Origin: an uncultured Gilliamella sp.
Lineage (GTDB): Bacteria; Pseudomonadota; Gammaproteobacteria; Enterobacterales; Orbaceae
Direction of reading: 5' to 3'
NCBI GenBank assembly: GCA_946480175.1
Contig: CAMLIK010000009.1
Span: 1 to 52,074, forward strand
Length of the DNA: 52,074 bases
A model generated the notes under the pieces. That model did no database searches, was not told where the DNA came from, and saw nothing but the letters and a program-made list of their open reading frames with translations. How positions within the stretch are numbered: the first letter of the stretch is position 1; the number at the start of each line of letters is the position of its first letter. This document shows, piece after piece, positions 17,771 to 27,685 of the stretch. Both the position numbers and the translations under genes were made by a program.

Positions 17771-18466
17771 ATGATATTAACTGCGTTTGAATGGCAAACA
17801 TTGCTGCTAAGCTTAAAAATAGCCAGCGCAGCAATTACCTTCAGTCTTCCAATAGGAATTTTGACTGCTTGGATTTTAGCAAGATGCCAATTTATTGGCA
17901 AATCACTCTTTGATAGTATTGTTCATCTTCCTTTAGTACTCCCGCCTGTGGTTTTAGGTTATCTATTACTTTTAACCATGGGACGCCATGGTTTTATTGG
18001 TGAATGGTTAGATAAGTGCTTTCATTTAAGTTTTAGCTTCAATTGGCAAGGTGCCGCGTTAGCTTCTGCGGTGGTTGCCTTTCCCCTTATGGTGCGATCG
18101 ATCCGATTAGCGATTGAGTCCATTGATTGCCGATTAGAAAACGTAGCTCGAACCCTTGGGGCTAAGCCATTTCGGGTCTTTATGACAATCACTTTACCGT
18201 TAGCTTTTCCGGGTATTTTAATGGGAATCGTACTCGGCTTTGCTCGTTGCTTAGGTGAATTTGGCGCTACAATTACCTTTGTATCAAATATTCAAGGTGA
18301 AACACGTACTCTTCCGTTAGCGATGTATACCCTATTACAGATCCCAGACGGGGAGTCAGCGGCATTACGACTTTGTATTGTTTCGATTATTTTATCGTTA
18401 GTCGCCTTATTCCTTTCAGAAATGTTAAATCGCTGGCATAAAAAGAAATTTACAGGATCGAAATAA
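17771..18466 (+). CDS. modB: ModB, molybdate ABC transporter permease
   Basis: Inner-membrane permease that pairs with ModA and ModC. The 231 residues form about five or six membrane helices. The LPLVLPPVVLGYLLL stretch and the EAA loop with ENVARTLGAKPFRVFMTITLPLAFPGI (contact with the ATPase) are typical of ModB, as is GFARCLGEFGATITF. Length agrees with E. coli ModB (229). It starts 12 bases after modA, and its TAA stop overlaps the modC ATG by one base. Confidence 0.97.
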   Translation: MILTAFEWQTLLLSLKIASAAITFSLPIGILTAWILARCQFIGKSLFDSIVHLPLVLPPVVLGYLLLLTMGRHGFIGEWLDKCFHLSFSFNWQGAALASAVVAFPLMVRSIRLAIESIDCRLENVARTLGAKPFRVFMTITLPLAFPGILMGIVLGFARCLGEFGATITFVSNIQGETRTLPLAMYTLLQIPDGESAALRLCIVSIILSLVALFLSEMLNRWHKKKFTGSK

Positions 18467-19146
18467 TGTTGAATATTAATGTAAGCAAAGAACTCGCCTC
18501 ATTTGTTTTTGAATTTAAGCATGAAATTAATTGCCAAGGTGTAACGGCTATCCTTGGGGTTTCTGGTTCAGGAAAATCAACACTCATTAATCTTATTAAT
18601 GGTTTGATTAAACCTGATATTGGTTATATCAATCTAAATCAAGAAACGTTAGTAAATACCGAAAAACATGTTTGTATCGCACCAGAAAAAAGACAAATTG
18701 GTACCGTTTTTCAAGATGCGCTCCTCTTCCCACATTATAGAGTGATTAAAAACTTAACCTATGGAGCAAAATCGCTAAATTCTGAAAGATTTGATGAGAT
18801 TGTAACGGTGCTTAATATTGGCTCTCTCCTTGATCGTTATCCAGCGATGCTCTCAGGTGGCGAAAAACAGCGTGTTGCCATTGGTCGAGCTTTATTAACT
18901 AATCCCCAATTATTACTGATGGATGAACCTTTATCAGCTTTAGATATGCCTCTGAAAAAGGAGTTGTTAAGTTATATTGATAAACTAGTCAGTGATTTGA
19001 ATATACCTATTATCTATGTCACTCATAATATTAATGAGGTAAAACGTATCGCACAGCATGTAGCCATATTGGAGCAGGGAAAATTAATCGACTATGGCTC
19101 AACCGAACAAATATTACAAAGTAATTATTTAAAAGAGTGGTTATAG
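18466..19146 (+). CDS. modC: ModC, molybdate ABC transporter ATPase lacking the C-terminal TOBE domain
   Basis: The ATPase of ModABC. In 226 residues it shows Walker A GVSGSGKST (31-39), Q-loop VFQDALLFPH (81-90), signature LSGGEKQR (129-136), Walker B LLLMDEP (149-155) and switch histidine THN (186-188). E. coli ModC has about 352 residues; the roughly 125-residue Mop/TOBE extension is absent. The frame ends cleanly at TAG after the ATPase fold, and the 3' end overlaps the convergent lpxH by 22 bases, so there is no room for a lost domain directly downstream. Regulation by molybdate binding to the ATPase subunit should therefore be missing. Confidence 0.93.
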   Translation: MLNINVSKELASFVFEFKHEINCQGVTAILGVSGSGKSTLINLINGLIKPDIGYINLNQETLVNTEKHVCIAPEKRQIGTVFQDALLFPHYRVIKNLTYGAKSLNSERFDEIVTVLNIGSLLDRYPAMLSGGEKQRVAIGRALLTNPQLLLMDEPLSALDMPLKKELLSYIDKLVSDLNIPIIYVTHNINEVKRIAQHVAILEQGKLIDYGSTEQILQSNYLKEWL

Positions 19147-19877
19147 AGCTTTAATAGAGTACTATTTGCTTCTTGTTTTATATAACTAACACCATCATGC
19201 CAAGCACCAAGTACCAATCTGGTTACTGATTCACCATTAATGATAAGATGATGGGTAGCCGGTTTATGGGTATGCCCATGAACCATAACATTGGCATTAT
19301 GCTCAATCATCATATCAACCACCGCTTGTTGATTTACATCCATGATAGTTTCAGATTTTATTTGATTATGCTGATTACTTTCTTTTCGTAATTTGCTAGC
19401 GATTTTTAAGCGAATAAACAGTGGCATTAATAAAAATAACTTTTGTAACCACTTTTTATGCATAGTTTTTCGAAATTTCTGATATTGAAGATCATCAATA
19501 CAAAGCAGATCACCATGTAAAAAAACAATGTTTTTATTCTGATTTGCTAAACAATTAATATCTCTTAATAGCGTCATATCACACCGCTTAGCGTACTGCT
19601 TGCCAATCAGAAAATCACGATTACCGTGGACAAAAAACTTTTTAATATGCCTTGAGGATAAGGCATTTAAAGCGTCTGAAATTTGATTGTGTAGTGTTGA
19701 ACGAACATCATCCCCTACCCAATAATCAAACAAATCGCCTAGAATATAGAGTTCACATTGATTAGGTAGTTGTTTAAGGAAAGACAAAAAGCCTGCTGTA
19801 ATATCAAAGTGATGTGCAGCAGGCTCATTTTCACCGAGATGAATATCGGCGATAAAAAAGCGAACAGGATTATTCAA
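19125..19877 (-). CDS. lpxH: LpxH, UDP-2,3-diacylglucosamine diphosphatase
   Basis: Cleaves UDP-2,3-diacylglucosamine to lipid X and UMP in lipid A synthesis, at the inner face of the inner membrane. The 250 residues carry the calcineurin-type metallophosphatase ligands: [12 protein letters not shown] (Asp11, His13), [19 protein letters not shown], the FLHGD segment and HGHTHKP. It overlaps the ppiB stop region by 8 bases, giving a ppiB-lpxH pair as in E. coli, and its 3' end overlaps modC on the opposite strand. Confidence 0.96.
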   Translation of the reverse strand: MNNPVRFFIADIHLGENEPAAHHFDITAGFLSFLKQLPNQCELYILGDLFDYWVGDDVRSTLHNQISDALNALSSRHIKKFFVHGNRDFLIGKQYAKRCDMTLLRDINCLANQNKNIVFLHGDLLCIDDLQYQKFRKTMHKKWLQKLFLLMPLFIRLKIASKLRKESNQHNQIKSETIMDVNQQAVVDMMIEHNANVMVHGHTHKPATHHLIINGESVTRLVLGAWHDGVSYIKQEANSTLLKLYNHSFK

Positions 19878-20361
19878 CCGTTACACTCTTAACAATAACG
19901 TCTTCGACTGGCACATCAGAATGCATCCCGTTACGTCCAGTTTTGACTGCTTTGATCTTATCAACCACATCCATACCATCTACCACTTCGGCAAACACAC
20001 AGTAACCAAAGCCATTGATATCAGAAGAACGATAATTTAAATAATCATTATCCACAACATTGATAAAAAATTGAGCAGTCGCAGAATGTGGATCGGTTGT
20101 ACGCGCCATAGCTAAAGTACCGCGACTATTTTTTAAACCATTAGCAGCCTCATTTTTAATTGGAGCTTTAGTTTTTTTCTGCTTCATGCCCGGCTCAAAT
20201 CCACCACCTTGGATCATAAAATTGTCTATCACTCGGTGAAAAATGGTATTGTCATAAAAACCTTCTTGGCAATATTCAATAAAGTTTTTGACTGTTTCTG
20301 GAGCTTTGTCATCAAAAGTATTAATCTTAATATCACCTAAAGAAGTATGAAATATAATCAT
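19870..20361 (-). CDS. ppiB: PpiB, cytoplasmic peptidyl-prolyl cis-trans isomerase
   Basis: A cyclophilin that speeds proline isomerisation in protein folding. The 163 residues lack a signal peptide and begin [13 protein letters not shown], with [19 protein letters not shown] (catalytic arginine), the [20 protein letters not shown] core and [20 protein letters not shown]. Length and sequence match E. coli PpiB (164), not the exported PpiA. AAGGAAAA precedes the ATG. Overlap with lpxH suggests translational coupling. Confidence 0.96.
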   Translation of the reverse strand: MIIFHTSLGDIKINTFDDKAPETVKNFIEYCQEGFYDNTIFHRVIDNFMIQGGGFEPGMKQKKTKAPIKNEAANGLKNSRGTLAMARTTDPHSATAQFFINVVDNDYLNYRSSDINGFGYCVFAEVVDGMDVVDKIKAVKTGRNGMHSDVPVEDVIVKSVTVE

Positions 20362-20410
20362 AAAATTTTCCTTATTATCATTTTATTAATACATAAAACT
20401 TCAAAATAAA

Positions 20411-20434
20411 TAAGCCTTTTTTAATAATGGCTTA
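20411..20434 (-). terminator. Weak hairpin terminator at the end of folD
   Basis: TAAGCC (20411-20416) pairs with GGCTTA (20429-20434), the stem overlapping the folD stop codon; on the minus strand it is followed by TTATTTATTTT. Only six pairs, so modest confidence. Confidence 0.4.
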
Positions 20435-21283
20435 CTCACTAAATCTCTCGCATGCTTCTAATGTATTGCTCATTAACATTGCAACTGTCATTGGGCCTAC
20501 ACCACCGGGAACAGGTGTGATCCAGCCGGCATGTTGGCTAGCAACGTCGAATTCAACATCACCTACGAGTTTGCCATCAGGTAAACGGTTAATACCAACA
20601 TCAATCACGATAGCACCCGGTTTTATCCATTCCCCTTTAACGTAATTAGGAATACCAACACCAGCAACAACAATATCAGCATTACGAACATGTTTTTCTA
20701 GATCAACGGTTCGGCTATGAGTAATTGTTGTGGTACAGCCTAATAGCAGTAATTCTAACGCCATTGGTCGACCAACAATACTCGATGCACCAACAACAGT
20801 GGCATTCAAGCCGGATAAATTAATACCAGTTGACTCTAACATTTTAATAACACCATAAGGTGTACATGGGCGTAAAATTGGATCGCGTTGTAACAAATGA
20901 CCAATGTTATAAGGATGAAAGCCATCAACATCTTTACGCGGATCGATACGTTCTAGCACTTTTGTCTTATCAATATTATCCGGTAGGGGAAGCTGAACTA
21001 AGATACCATGCACGTCAGCACGTTGATTCAATTCATCAATTAACGCTAATAGTGCCTCTGTAGTTGAGGAAGGATAATCATAAGCAAAAGAAGCAAATCC
21101 AACATCATCACAAGCTTTCTGCTTATTTTTAACATAAATTTTAGAAGCCGGATCAGAGCCGACTTGTATAACAGCTAATCCCGGTACTGATAAACCTTGT
21201 TCAGTACGTGATGCTACCTTTTTGGCAATTTCGTTACGTATTTGTTGTGCTAACGCTTTACCATCAATTATTTTTGCAGTCAT
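20432..21283 (-). CDS. folD: FolD, methylenetetrahydrofolate dehydrogenase/cyclohydrolase
   Basis: A bifunctional NADP enzyme converting 5,10-methylene-THF to 10-formyl-THF, the one-carbon donor used in purine synthesis. The 283 residues show the catalytic lysine region [14 protein letters not shown], the QLPLPDN motif, DVDGFHP, the nucleotide-binding [17 protein letters not shown] and the C-terminal [15 protein letters not shown]. Length fits E. coli FolD (288). It is monocistronic on the minus strand. Confidence 0.97.
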   Translation of the reverse strand: MTAKIIDGKALAQQIRNEIAKKVASRTEQGLSVPGLAVIQVGSDPASKIYVKNKQKACDDVGFASFAYDYPSSTTEALLALIDELNQRADVHGILVQLPLPDNIDKTKVLERIDPRKDVDGFHPYNIGHLLQRDPILRPCTPYGVIKMLESTGINLSGLNATVVGASSIVGRPMALELLLLGCTTTITHSRTVDLEKHVRNADIVVAGVGIPNYVKGEWIKPGAIVIDVGINRLPDGKLVGDVEFDVASQHAGWITPVPGGVGPMTVAMLMSNTLEACERFSE

Positions 21284-21352
21284 AAGTGATTACTTCTTTT
21301 ACCTATTCATTGTGAATGAGGTATTCTCGCAAAAGTTTTTATTGTTGTCTAT

Positions 21353-22045
21353 TTACTTGTCGGTTGATTGGTGAAGTTCTGTCAAAATCTGTTGATATTG
21401 TTGATCTACATCAGTAATTACCGAACAGATATGCGCGTCAAATGCCTTAAGTTTTGGTTTTTGAGTTTTCCATTCATTTTTTGAAATATCTTTGATAGCA
21501 CCTAAATTTTTAAAAAAGTTAAATTCTACAATACTCCCTCCGACTACGTTATAAAAAATACGTTCCCCAATATCTTGCCCATCTTTTTTTATTTTATTAA
21601 AGTTTTGATAGTAAAACGTTGTTGTATCATTTTCAGTAATAATTGAACGATGCAATAATTTAACTAATCGTTTATAAAGTTTATTTAATTCACTATGTAG
21701 TTCACGATCATCACTCAATTTTCTGGTTATTGCTTGGTCAAAAGCAATTTTTACCTCCAACAATAAATTTAATGATTGTTGTTCTAACTGTGGTAATTGT
21801 AAACGTAGACTTTTTTGAAATTCATTAATTTTTTTACGTAACGACTTATTCACTGATACTGTTTTTGCATTTAATACCACTTGCCCATCACTCATGATAG
21901 ATAAATCATTTGATTGATTAACGATATGGATGTTGTTTTTATTTATCACAATATCGTAACTTGGTTTGACTGGGCACTCTTTTTTAGCGGCAAACGCCGT
22001 TATTGATAATGTTAATGAAAAAAGAAATAGTATTTTTTTTAGCAT
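21353..22045 (-). CDS. yggN: YggN-like exported protein (DUF2884 family)
   Basis: An exported protein of unknown function. From the ATG at 22045 it has 230 residues starting with a signal peptide (MLKKILFLFSLTLSITAFAA). The mature part has an early cysteine (KKECPVKPSYD), a VVLNAKTVSVNKSLRKKIN region, a long helical middle and a late cysteine (FDAHICSVITDVDQQYQQ), a layout matching E. coli YggN (about 239 residues) from memory. The two cysteines could form a disulfide. An in-frame ATG at 22057 would add four residues, but GGA seven bases upstream favours the inner one. An inverted copy of the dispersed element lies about 70 bases upstream. Confidence 0.7.
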   Translation of the reverse strand: MLKKILFLFSLTLSITAFAAKKECPVKPSYDIVINKNNIHIVNQSNDLSIMSDGQVVLNAKTVSVNKSLRKKINEFQKSLRLQLPQLEQQSLNLLLEVKIAFDQAITRKLSDDRELHSELNKLYKRLVKLLHRSIITENDTTTFYYQNFNKIKKDGQDIGERIFYNVVGGSIVEFNFFKNLGAIKDISKNEWKTQKPKLKAFDAHICSVITDVDQQYQQILTELHQSTDK

Positions 22046-22115
22046 GCTGACATCCATTTAATGGTTGAAATTAAAATTATAGCGAGTAATATCAAATTAG
22101 CACTAAATTTAAAAC

Positions 22116-22145
22116 TTAAAAAACCCCCATTCTTCAACTTTTTGG
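22116..22145 (-). repeat. Dispersed intergenic element, copy B (inverted)
   Basis: On the minus strand: A-run, GTTGAAGAATGGGGG, T-run. It matches copies A and C with GAGG changed to GAAG in the loop and AAC to AAT in the stem; the latter change keeps pairing as G-U. It lies between yggN and grxA, which are divergent. Confidence 0.6.
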
Positions 22146-22328
22146 AAAAAAAATTGATAAAATATTCGATTAATTATCCAAATGATTAAAACCCATACCT
22201 AACTCACTATGCAAGTGGAGGATCAATAGATATAATCTATTATATTAACTAAGTTTAACTACTTTTTTTTATTTGAAACTGAAGTATAGTAAATCCATCA
22301 AGCAAATTTAACTTATTCGAGGTGAAAT

Positions 22329-22595
22329 ATGTATGCTGTAATTTTCGGACGTCAAGGATGTCCATATTGTGTGCGAGCTAAAGAGCTTGCTGAAAAGTTA
22401 TCTCAAGAACGCGATGATTTTTCTTATCGTTATGTTGATATCAATGCTGAAGGCATTACTAAAGAAGATCTTTCAAAAAGTGTCGGCAAACCGGTAGAAA
22501 CCGTACCACAAATTTTTATCGATGAAAAACCAATTGGTGGTTGCACTGATTTTGAAGCCTATGCCAAAGCTAATTTGGGATTATTTCAAGGATAA
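22329..22595 (+). CDS. grxA: Glutaredoxin 1 (GrxA)
   Basis: A small glutathione-dependent thiol-disulfide oxidoreductase that reduces ribonucleotide reductase and other proteins. The 88 residues hold the CPYC active site in IFGRQGCPYCVRAKELAEKL, the cis-proline TVPQIF motif and the GGCTDFEAY glutathione-binding loop. The DFSYRYVDINAEGITKEDL segment matches E. coli GrxA (85 residues) rather than GrxC. An extra cysteine sits in the GGC motif where E. coli has GGY. GAGGTG precedes the ATG. A strong hairpin ends the gene. Confidence 0.95.
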   Translation: MYAVIFGRQGCPYCVRAKELAEKLSQERDDFSYRYVDINAEGITKEDLSKSVGKPVETVPQIFIDEKPIGGCTDFEAYAKANLGLFQG

Positions 22596-22614
22596 ATATT
22601 CTGCATAATAAATA

Positions 22615-22642
22615 CAGATAAACCACCGAGGTGGTTTATCTG
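22615..22642. terminator. Hairpin terminator between grxA and tsaB
   Basis: A perfect 13-bp inverted repeat, CAGATAAACCACC pairing with 22630-22642, with almost no spacer, between two convergent stop codons. The tail is not T-rich on the plus strand; stem strength and position support termination for both genes. Confidence 0.65.
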
Positions 22643-22645
22643 ATC

Positions 22646-23326
22646 TTAACGACCCGGTAATTTTTGCCAAGTCACTTCATTACGTAAATAAGTTGGCTCA
22701 ACATCTTCAACTTTAACAATGTCATTTTTCAACCATTTCTGATGGGCAATAACGACTAAATCTTGTGCTTCTGGTAACCATACTTCACTTTGCTTAATCT
22801 CTGTTAACATATTAGGATAAGTTTGCCAACCGGTGCCAGCCAAATAATAGTTACTATCAATATGCTGAATTTTTGATTTCACATCTTCAGGTTTGATAAC
22901 GCATTCTGCAATAATTGCTTGCCACTCCTGATTTTGATATTGATATTGCCCCAAATAGACCTCACCCATTCTAGCATCTATCGCCGGAATAACTTTACTT
23001 GCTCTGGTTGTTCGATAACAACCTTGCGCCAAAGTCATCAAGGTGGACACACCTATCATCGGTTTATCAATGCCCAATGCTAATCCTTGCGCAACCCCTA
23101 TACCAATTCTCACGCCAGTAAAACTACCAGGACCTTGCCCAAAAGCAATAGCATCAAGTTGTGAAAGTGTACAGCCTGATTGATTTAAAATATTATCAAC
23201 CATTGGTAAGATCTTTTTAGTATGATCTCGCACCGAAATCATGAAATCGTGGGTGATTTCATTTCGATAAAATAGTGCTACGGAACAAGCTTCTGTTGAA
23301 GTATCAATGGCTAAAATAGTACTCAT
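22646..23326 (-). CDS. tsaB: TsaB, tRNA threonylcarbamoyladenosine synthesis protein
   Basis: Part of the TsaB-TsaD-TsaE complex that makes t6A37 on ANN-decoding tRNAs; TsaB is an inactive paralogue of TsaD serving as scaffold. The 226 residues begin ILAIDTSTEACSVALF and include AIAFGQGPGSFTGVRIGIGVAQGLA and IDARMGEVYLGQY, all family signatures; the HxxxH metal motif of TsaD is absent, as expected. Its ATG overlaps the yoaA TGA (ATGA), as in the E. coli yoaA-tsaB pair. Confidence 0.96.
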   Translation of the reverse strand: MSTILAIDTSTEACSVALFYRNEITHDFMISVRDHTKKILPMVDNILNQSGCTLSQLDAIAFGQGPGSFTGVRIGIGVAQGLALGIDKPMIGVSTLMTLAQGCYRTTRASKVIPAIDARMGEVYLGQYQYQNQEWQAIIAECVIKPEDVKSKIQHIDSNYYLAGTGWQTYPNMLTEIKQSEVWLPEAQDLVVIAHQKWLKNDIVKVEDVEPTYLRNEVTWQKLPGR

Positions 23327-25251
23327 TTGTTTTCCAAATTATCAGGTTCATTGTTAGATAATAAAAAATCGATTACCTTGTTAACATCTCGGGTTCTTGG
23401 TGATGGCGGTAAACTATTAATAAACGTTGCGCCATAAGGGCGCATAACTAATCGATTATCACAAATTATAATCGCTCCACGATCATTATGATGACGGATC
23501 AATCGCCCCACCCCCTGTTTTAGGGTAATAACAGCTTCAGGTAATTGCACTTCATTAAAGGCATCACCACCTTGCATTTGGCAATCCTCCATGCGTGCTT
23601 TCATTAAAGGATCATCCGGTGAGGTAAAAGGTAACTTATCTATAATAACACAAGATAAAGTATCGCCCCTAACATCAATCCCTTCCCAAAAACTACTGGT
23701 TGCGATTAATAGTGCATTACCGCTTTCAATAAATTGTTCAAGAAGTTTTGTTTTGCTAGTTTCACCTTGAACCAACACCGGTAATTTGGTAAGCAAACGA
23801 AATTGTTTGGCTAATGCATTCATCATTGCATAAGATGTACAAAGAAAAAAACAACGACCATTATTAGCCTCAATAACTGGTAATAAAATATCAACAAGTT
23901 TTTCAGCATTGCCTCGTTCATTTGGTGATGGTAAATAACGCGGTACACATAAAATCGTCTGATTGATATAGTCAAATGGACTTTCTAAAATTAAGGATTC
24001 AGCGTTGGTTAGCCCCAAACGTTTAGTAAAATAATCTAATTGGTTATCGACCGATAATGTTGCTGAGGTAAATATCCAGCTACCTTTTCGCTGGGTTAAT
24101 AATTCTTCAAATTTTTCCGTTACCGATAATGGCGTTAATGCAAAGAGAAAAGAATTATAGGTGCTTTCATACCAATAGCTATAACCAGGTACATGAGTTT
24201 CTGTCAACTTTTTTAACAATTGCTGGTACTGGTTAACCCGGTCATAACAATTATCTAGTGTTGTCGAGCGACCTATAGCTAATAATAGAACTTCTCTACA
24301 AAAATCAAGAGTATCAAACAGATAAGATAATTCTTGTTTGATACTGGATTGATTAAATAGATAACGAAGATTACCTTTGTTATTTTGCTGACTGATTAAT
24401 ATTCGCAAATCTTGAGTACATTTTTGCAGTTTATCAGAACACTGCTGTAACTGAGACATATCTTTGACTTCGGTTCGATAAGCCAAATTTATCTCTTTGG
24501 CTAAGTCAAATAGTTGTCGACTCGTTAACTGCTCGCCAAAATAGTGACAAGCAAGATCGGGAAGTTGATGAGCTTCATCAAATATCATTACATTAGCTTT
24601 AGGAATTAGCTCGCCAAATCCGGTATCTTTAACCACTACATCAGCCAGAAATAGATGATGATTAACCACCACAATATCCGCATTTAACGCGCGTTTACGG
24701 GCTTTAACCACATAACAGTCATTATAATGCTCACAATCACTGCCTAAACAATTATCGTTAGTACTGGTTAAGATTGGCCAAATTGGATTATCTTCAGTCA
24801 CCGTAGTACATTTACTGATATCACCATCTTTGGTTTTGATTGACCAGTTTTTTACCCTAACTAAATCTGTGCGTAAACTCTTATCTAAATCGCCTGCTGC
24901 CGCATATTGATGATACATACGCTCTAAACAAAGATAATTGGCTCGTCCTTTAAGAAGTGAAATTTTACCCGTATAGTCCAATGCTTTTTTGATAATGGGC
25001 AAGTCTTTACTATATAACTGTTCTTGTAAATTTTTCGATCCTGTAGAGATAATTACTTTTTTATCACTACGTAATGCAGGAACCAAATATGCAAAGGTTT
25101 TACCTGTTCCCGTTCCTGCTTCCACTACCAGCGAATGTTGTGCGTTGATTGCTTCAGTGACTTTATTTGCCATACGCCTTTGTGGTTCTCTTGCAACAAA
25201 ACCATCTATAGCCGTCGCAAGTAAACCATTTTCTGCAAAATCATCAATCAC
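23323..25251 (-). CDS. yoaA: YoaA, DinG/XPD-family iron-sulfur helicase
   Basis: A superfamily 2 5'-3' DNA helicase of the XPD/DinG class; E. coli YoaA (636 residues) associates with the HolC clamp-loader subunit and helps tolerance of replication blocks. The 642 residues show Walker A EAGTGTGKT, four cysteines arranged as in Fe-S helicases (CLERM, CTTV, CLGSDCEHYNDC), a DEAH box in MIFDEAHQL, the FWEGIDVRGD block and QGVGRLIRHHND motif VI. It is translationally coupled to tsaB. Confidence 0.95.
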   Translation of the reverse strand: MIDDFAENGLLATAIDGFVAREPQRRMANKVTEAINAQHSLVVEAGTGTGKTFAYLVPALRSDKKVIISTGSKNLQEQLYSKDLPIIKKALDYTGKISLLKGRANYLCLERMYHQYAAAGDLDKSLRTDLVRVKNWSIKTKDGDISKCTTVTEDNPIWPILTSTNDNCLGSDCEHYNDCYVVKARKRALNADIVVVNHHLFLADVVVKDTGFGELIPKANVMIFDEAHQLPDLACHYFGEQLTSRQLFDLAKEINLAYRTEVKDMSQLQQCSDKLQKCTQDLRILISQQNNKGNLRYLFNQSSIKQELSYLFDTLDFCREVLLLAIGRSTTLDNCYDRVNQYQQLLKKLTETHVPGYSYWYESTYNSFLFALTPLSVTEKFEELLTQRKGSWIFTSATLSVDNQLDYFTKRLGLTNAESLILESPFDYINQTILCVPRYLPSPNERGNAEKLVDILLPVIEANNGRCFFLCTSYAMMNALAKQFRLLTKLPVLVQGETSKTKLLEQFIESGNALLIATSSFWEGIDVRGDTLSCVIIDKLPFTSPDDPLMKARMEDCQMQGGDAFNEVQLPEAVITLKQGVGRLIRHHNDRGAIIICDNRLVMRPYGATFINSLPPSPRTRDVNKVIDFLLSNNEPDNLENK

Positions 25252-25540
25252 TTAAAATGCACCTAATTAAAAGATAAGCCTAATTTGTCTATCCACACTG
25301 GAAAATTTATTTAATAAATAAGCTAACATTAGAAAAAAATAATTATCTATTTGAAATGAAATTATTATCCTGAAATTGAACAATTAACCATCAAAATAAC
25401 AATTTATAATATAGCAATAACTGAAGCAAAAATATAGACAAGAATAATCACTATAAAGAAAAAGCTTAGTTAGAAACTGATTAATTTTCTTAAATCGATA
25501 ATCTAAATAAGCTCATAAAAATGGAATTATTTACCCATTA

Positions 25541-26527
25541 TTACTTTTTCAATTTAGTTTTTAAATAAATAAGATAGTGTTTTATTCCAGCTAGATATTT
25601 TTTTTGTTTAAACATCAGTTTTGAATAAGCGCGAATTGAAGAAGATTTTTTGTAGTTATAAAAAGGTAATGACATACTTTTCCAAGGTGAATTAATAAAA
25701 TAATGCTCAAATAAATTAGTTTTATATGGTTGATGCCAAGGTTTATTTTTAGTGATGTAGTGGATTATTTTAGTTGTTTTATCAACTTTAGCGTCTTCAT
25801 TCCCATTTACAGTTAAAGCTGTTAAATTATTAAAATCAGAAGAGAGTAATAACGTATTTCCTTTCATAACAATATTCAAAACATCTTGATCAGCAAAGGT
25901 ATATACATTTCCATCATTAATAAGATTAAAAGTTTTTTCTGTTAATTTATTTTCATTCCACAATATTGTATTAAAATAAATTACGCCAGCATTAAAATAT
26001 TCACCATTAGGAATATTATACTTTTTACCTTGACTATCTTGCATATACTCCATATCAGGTACTACAGCTGCTATTTTATTATCTAAATCCCTATTAAAAA
26101 GTTCATCTAAATTACCCACACATAAAGTATCACAATCTAAATATAAAACGCTATTTGTTATTTTTTGTAAAACTTCAGGAACAATAAATCTCAAACATGT
26201 AGCAATTGATATTCCTAAAACTAATGTGTCAGAATTTACCGAAAAACTACTATCTATTTCATAACAAGTTATCGAGCAGTCTAGTTGTTTGGCTATAATT
26301 TCAAAATTAGATAAATTTTGTTTCGAAAGATTATTAGTAAATAGATGAAAATTGATCTCAGTATTTGGGTTATTTTCAATAACTGACATTAAAGACAAAC
26401 CCGCTGGCATAGCATAATTATCATCAAAACAGTAAGCAATATGATATACTTGATTTATCTGTGTTTTTTTATTTAAAACTAATGTATTTTTTAAAAATTT
26501 GTCACTATAGTTCATATCATTTTCCAT
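25541..26527 (-). CDS. GT8-family glycosyltransferase (LPS core type)
   Basis: A retaining hexosyltransferase of the WaaI/WaaJ/WaaO type that adds glucose or galactose from a UDP-sugar to the LPS outer core at the cytoplasmic side. In 328 residues: HIAYCFDDNYAMPAGLSLMSV for nucleotide binding (about 28-48), metal-binding DxD as LDCDTLC (about 130), NAGVIYFN, TFADQDVLN and the IIHYITKNKPWH motif with the second metal-site histidine. A basic lysine-rich tail (LKTKLKK) may help membrane association. It lies 36 bases after a close paralogue, which suggests tandem duplication. Donor and acceptor sugars cannot be read from the sequence. Confidence 0.9.
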   Translation of the reverse strand: MENDMNYSDKFLKNTLVLNKKTQINQVYHIAYCFDDNYAMPAGLSLMSVIENNPNTEINFHLFTNNLSKQNLSNFEIIAKQLDCSITCYEIDSSFSVNSDTLVLGISIATCLRFIVPEVLQKITNSVLYLDCDTLCVGNLDELFNRDLDNKIAAVVPDMEYMQDSQGKKYNIPNGEYFNAGVIYFNTILWNENKLTEKTFNLINDGNVYTFADQDVLNIVMKGNTLLLSSDFNNLTALTVNGNEDAKVDKTTKIIHYITKNKPWHQPYKTNLFEHYFINSPWKSMSLPFYNYKKSSSIRAYSKLMFKQKKYLAGIKHYLIYLKTKLKK

Positions 26528-26563
26528 ACAACTAAAACCATTATTCGATATTGTTATAATAAA

Positions 26564-27541
26564 TTACTTATTAAATGCTTTATGTTTTAAATATAAAAAG
26601 TAATATTTAAAAGCTTTAAAATATTGATGTTTACTAGCTAACAATTTTGCATAACGTCTGGTTGTTGAAGGTGCATGTTCATTAGCTAATGACAATTTTT
26701 GATTAGCCCATGGAGAAGAAGTAATATAACGTTGATAAAGTGGGGTTAAATATAGCTGATACCATGGTTTATTGCCGGTAACATAATGAATTATAACAGT
26801 GTCATCACTTAATAAGCTATCTTCATTACCACCAACTGAGAGTGAAGTGAGTTGATTAAATATCTTCGGTAGAAACTGAGTTTTACCCTGCATTAATATA
26901 TTCAATACATCCTGATCTGCAAATTTGTAAACTTTACCGCTATTAATCATTGCAAAAGCTTTTTCTGTTAAGTTATTAGCTACCCACATATCAGTATTAA
27001 TATAAATCATACCCGCATTAAAATATTCGCCATATGGAATATCACAGGCTGAACATTGTTTTTCTTGAGTTTTCTCTACATCAGGTACTACAGCGGCATA
27101 TTTATCGGATAAGTCGGTATTGATTAAATGATTTAGATTGTTAGTACAAAGAATATCACAATCTAAATATAACACTCTGGATGTTATTTTATTTAGTATT
27201 TGTGGTACGACAAAACGTAAACACGTTGACGCAGAAACATGTAGTACTAAAGTATCAGGATTTATTGAGAATTCATCGCTTATTTCATAACAGATTATTG
27301 TGGTGTTTTCCTCACTTAATTGGTGAAATTTTTGTATTTTTTCATCAGGTACGCTGTTGGCAAATAAATGAAAAACCAAATTTTTATCAGAATTATTAAT
27401 CATAACTGATGACATAGCAATCCCTGCTGGCATTGCATAATTATCATCAAAACAGAAGGCAATATGTACTGTATCTTGTGCCTCAACTTTATGATTAAAT
27501 AAAGTAGTAACCTTATTAATAAAAAGATTTTCTGCTAACAT
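26564..27541 (-). CDS. GT8-family glycosyltransferase (paralogue)
   Basis: A second GT8 enzyme, 325 residues, with the same layout as its downstream neighbour: HIAFCFDDNYAMPAGIAMSSV, DxD as YLDCDILC, DIPYGEYFNAGMIYINTDMW, KFADQDVLN and IIHYVTGNKPWY. The two share long identical stretches and the unusual LDCD form of the DxD motif, unlike the LDAD/IDAD forms of the two other GT8 enzymes in the locus, so they form their own pair. This gene is the first of a two-gene operon, divergent from the GT8 gene at 27686 across 144 bases. Probably adds a hexose to the lipooligosaccharide core. Confidence 0.9.
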   Translation of the reverse strand: MLAENLFINKVTTLFNHKVEAQDTVHIAFCFDDNYAMPAGIAMSSVMINNSDKNLVFHLFANSVPDEKIQKFHQLSEENTTIICYEISDEFSINPDTLVLHVSASTCLRFVVPQILNKITSRVLYLDCDILCTNNLNHLINTDLSDKYAAVVPDVEKTQEKQCSACDIPYGEYFNAGMIYINTDMWVANNLTEKAFAMINSGKVYKFADQDVLNILMQGKTQFLPKIFNQLTSLSVGGNEDSLLSDDTVIIHYVTGNKPWYQLYLTPLYQRYITSSPWANQKLSLANEHAPSTTRRYAKLLASKHQYFKAFKYYFLYLKHKAFNK

Positions 27542-27685
27542 GAAAACTTAACATCCAAAATTAGAAATTTGGTTAATTGTAACATAATCAAATTTTATGA
27601 AAAATTTAAATTGAATTTTATATTTATATAACTATTTTGTAATAACGAAGTAGCTATGTTATATTTTAGAACAATATATTAATGA

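Noticed and set aside
25252-25540. Insertion-sequence scar or attachment site at the edge of the glycan locus
   Set aside because: The 289-base gap is AT-rich without terminal inverted repeats, transposase fragments or direct repeats that I can see.
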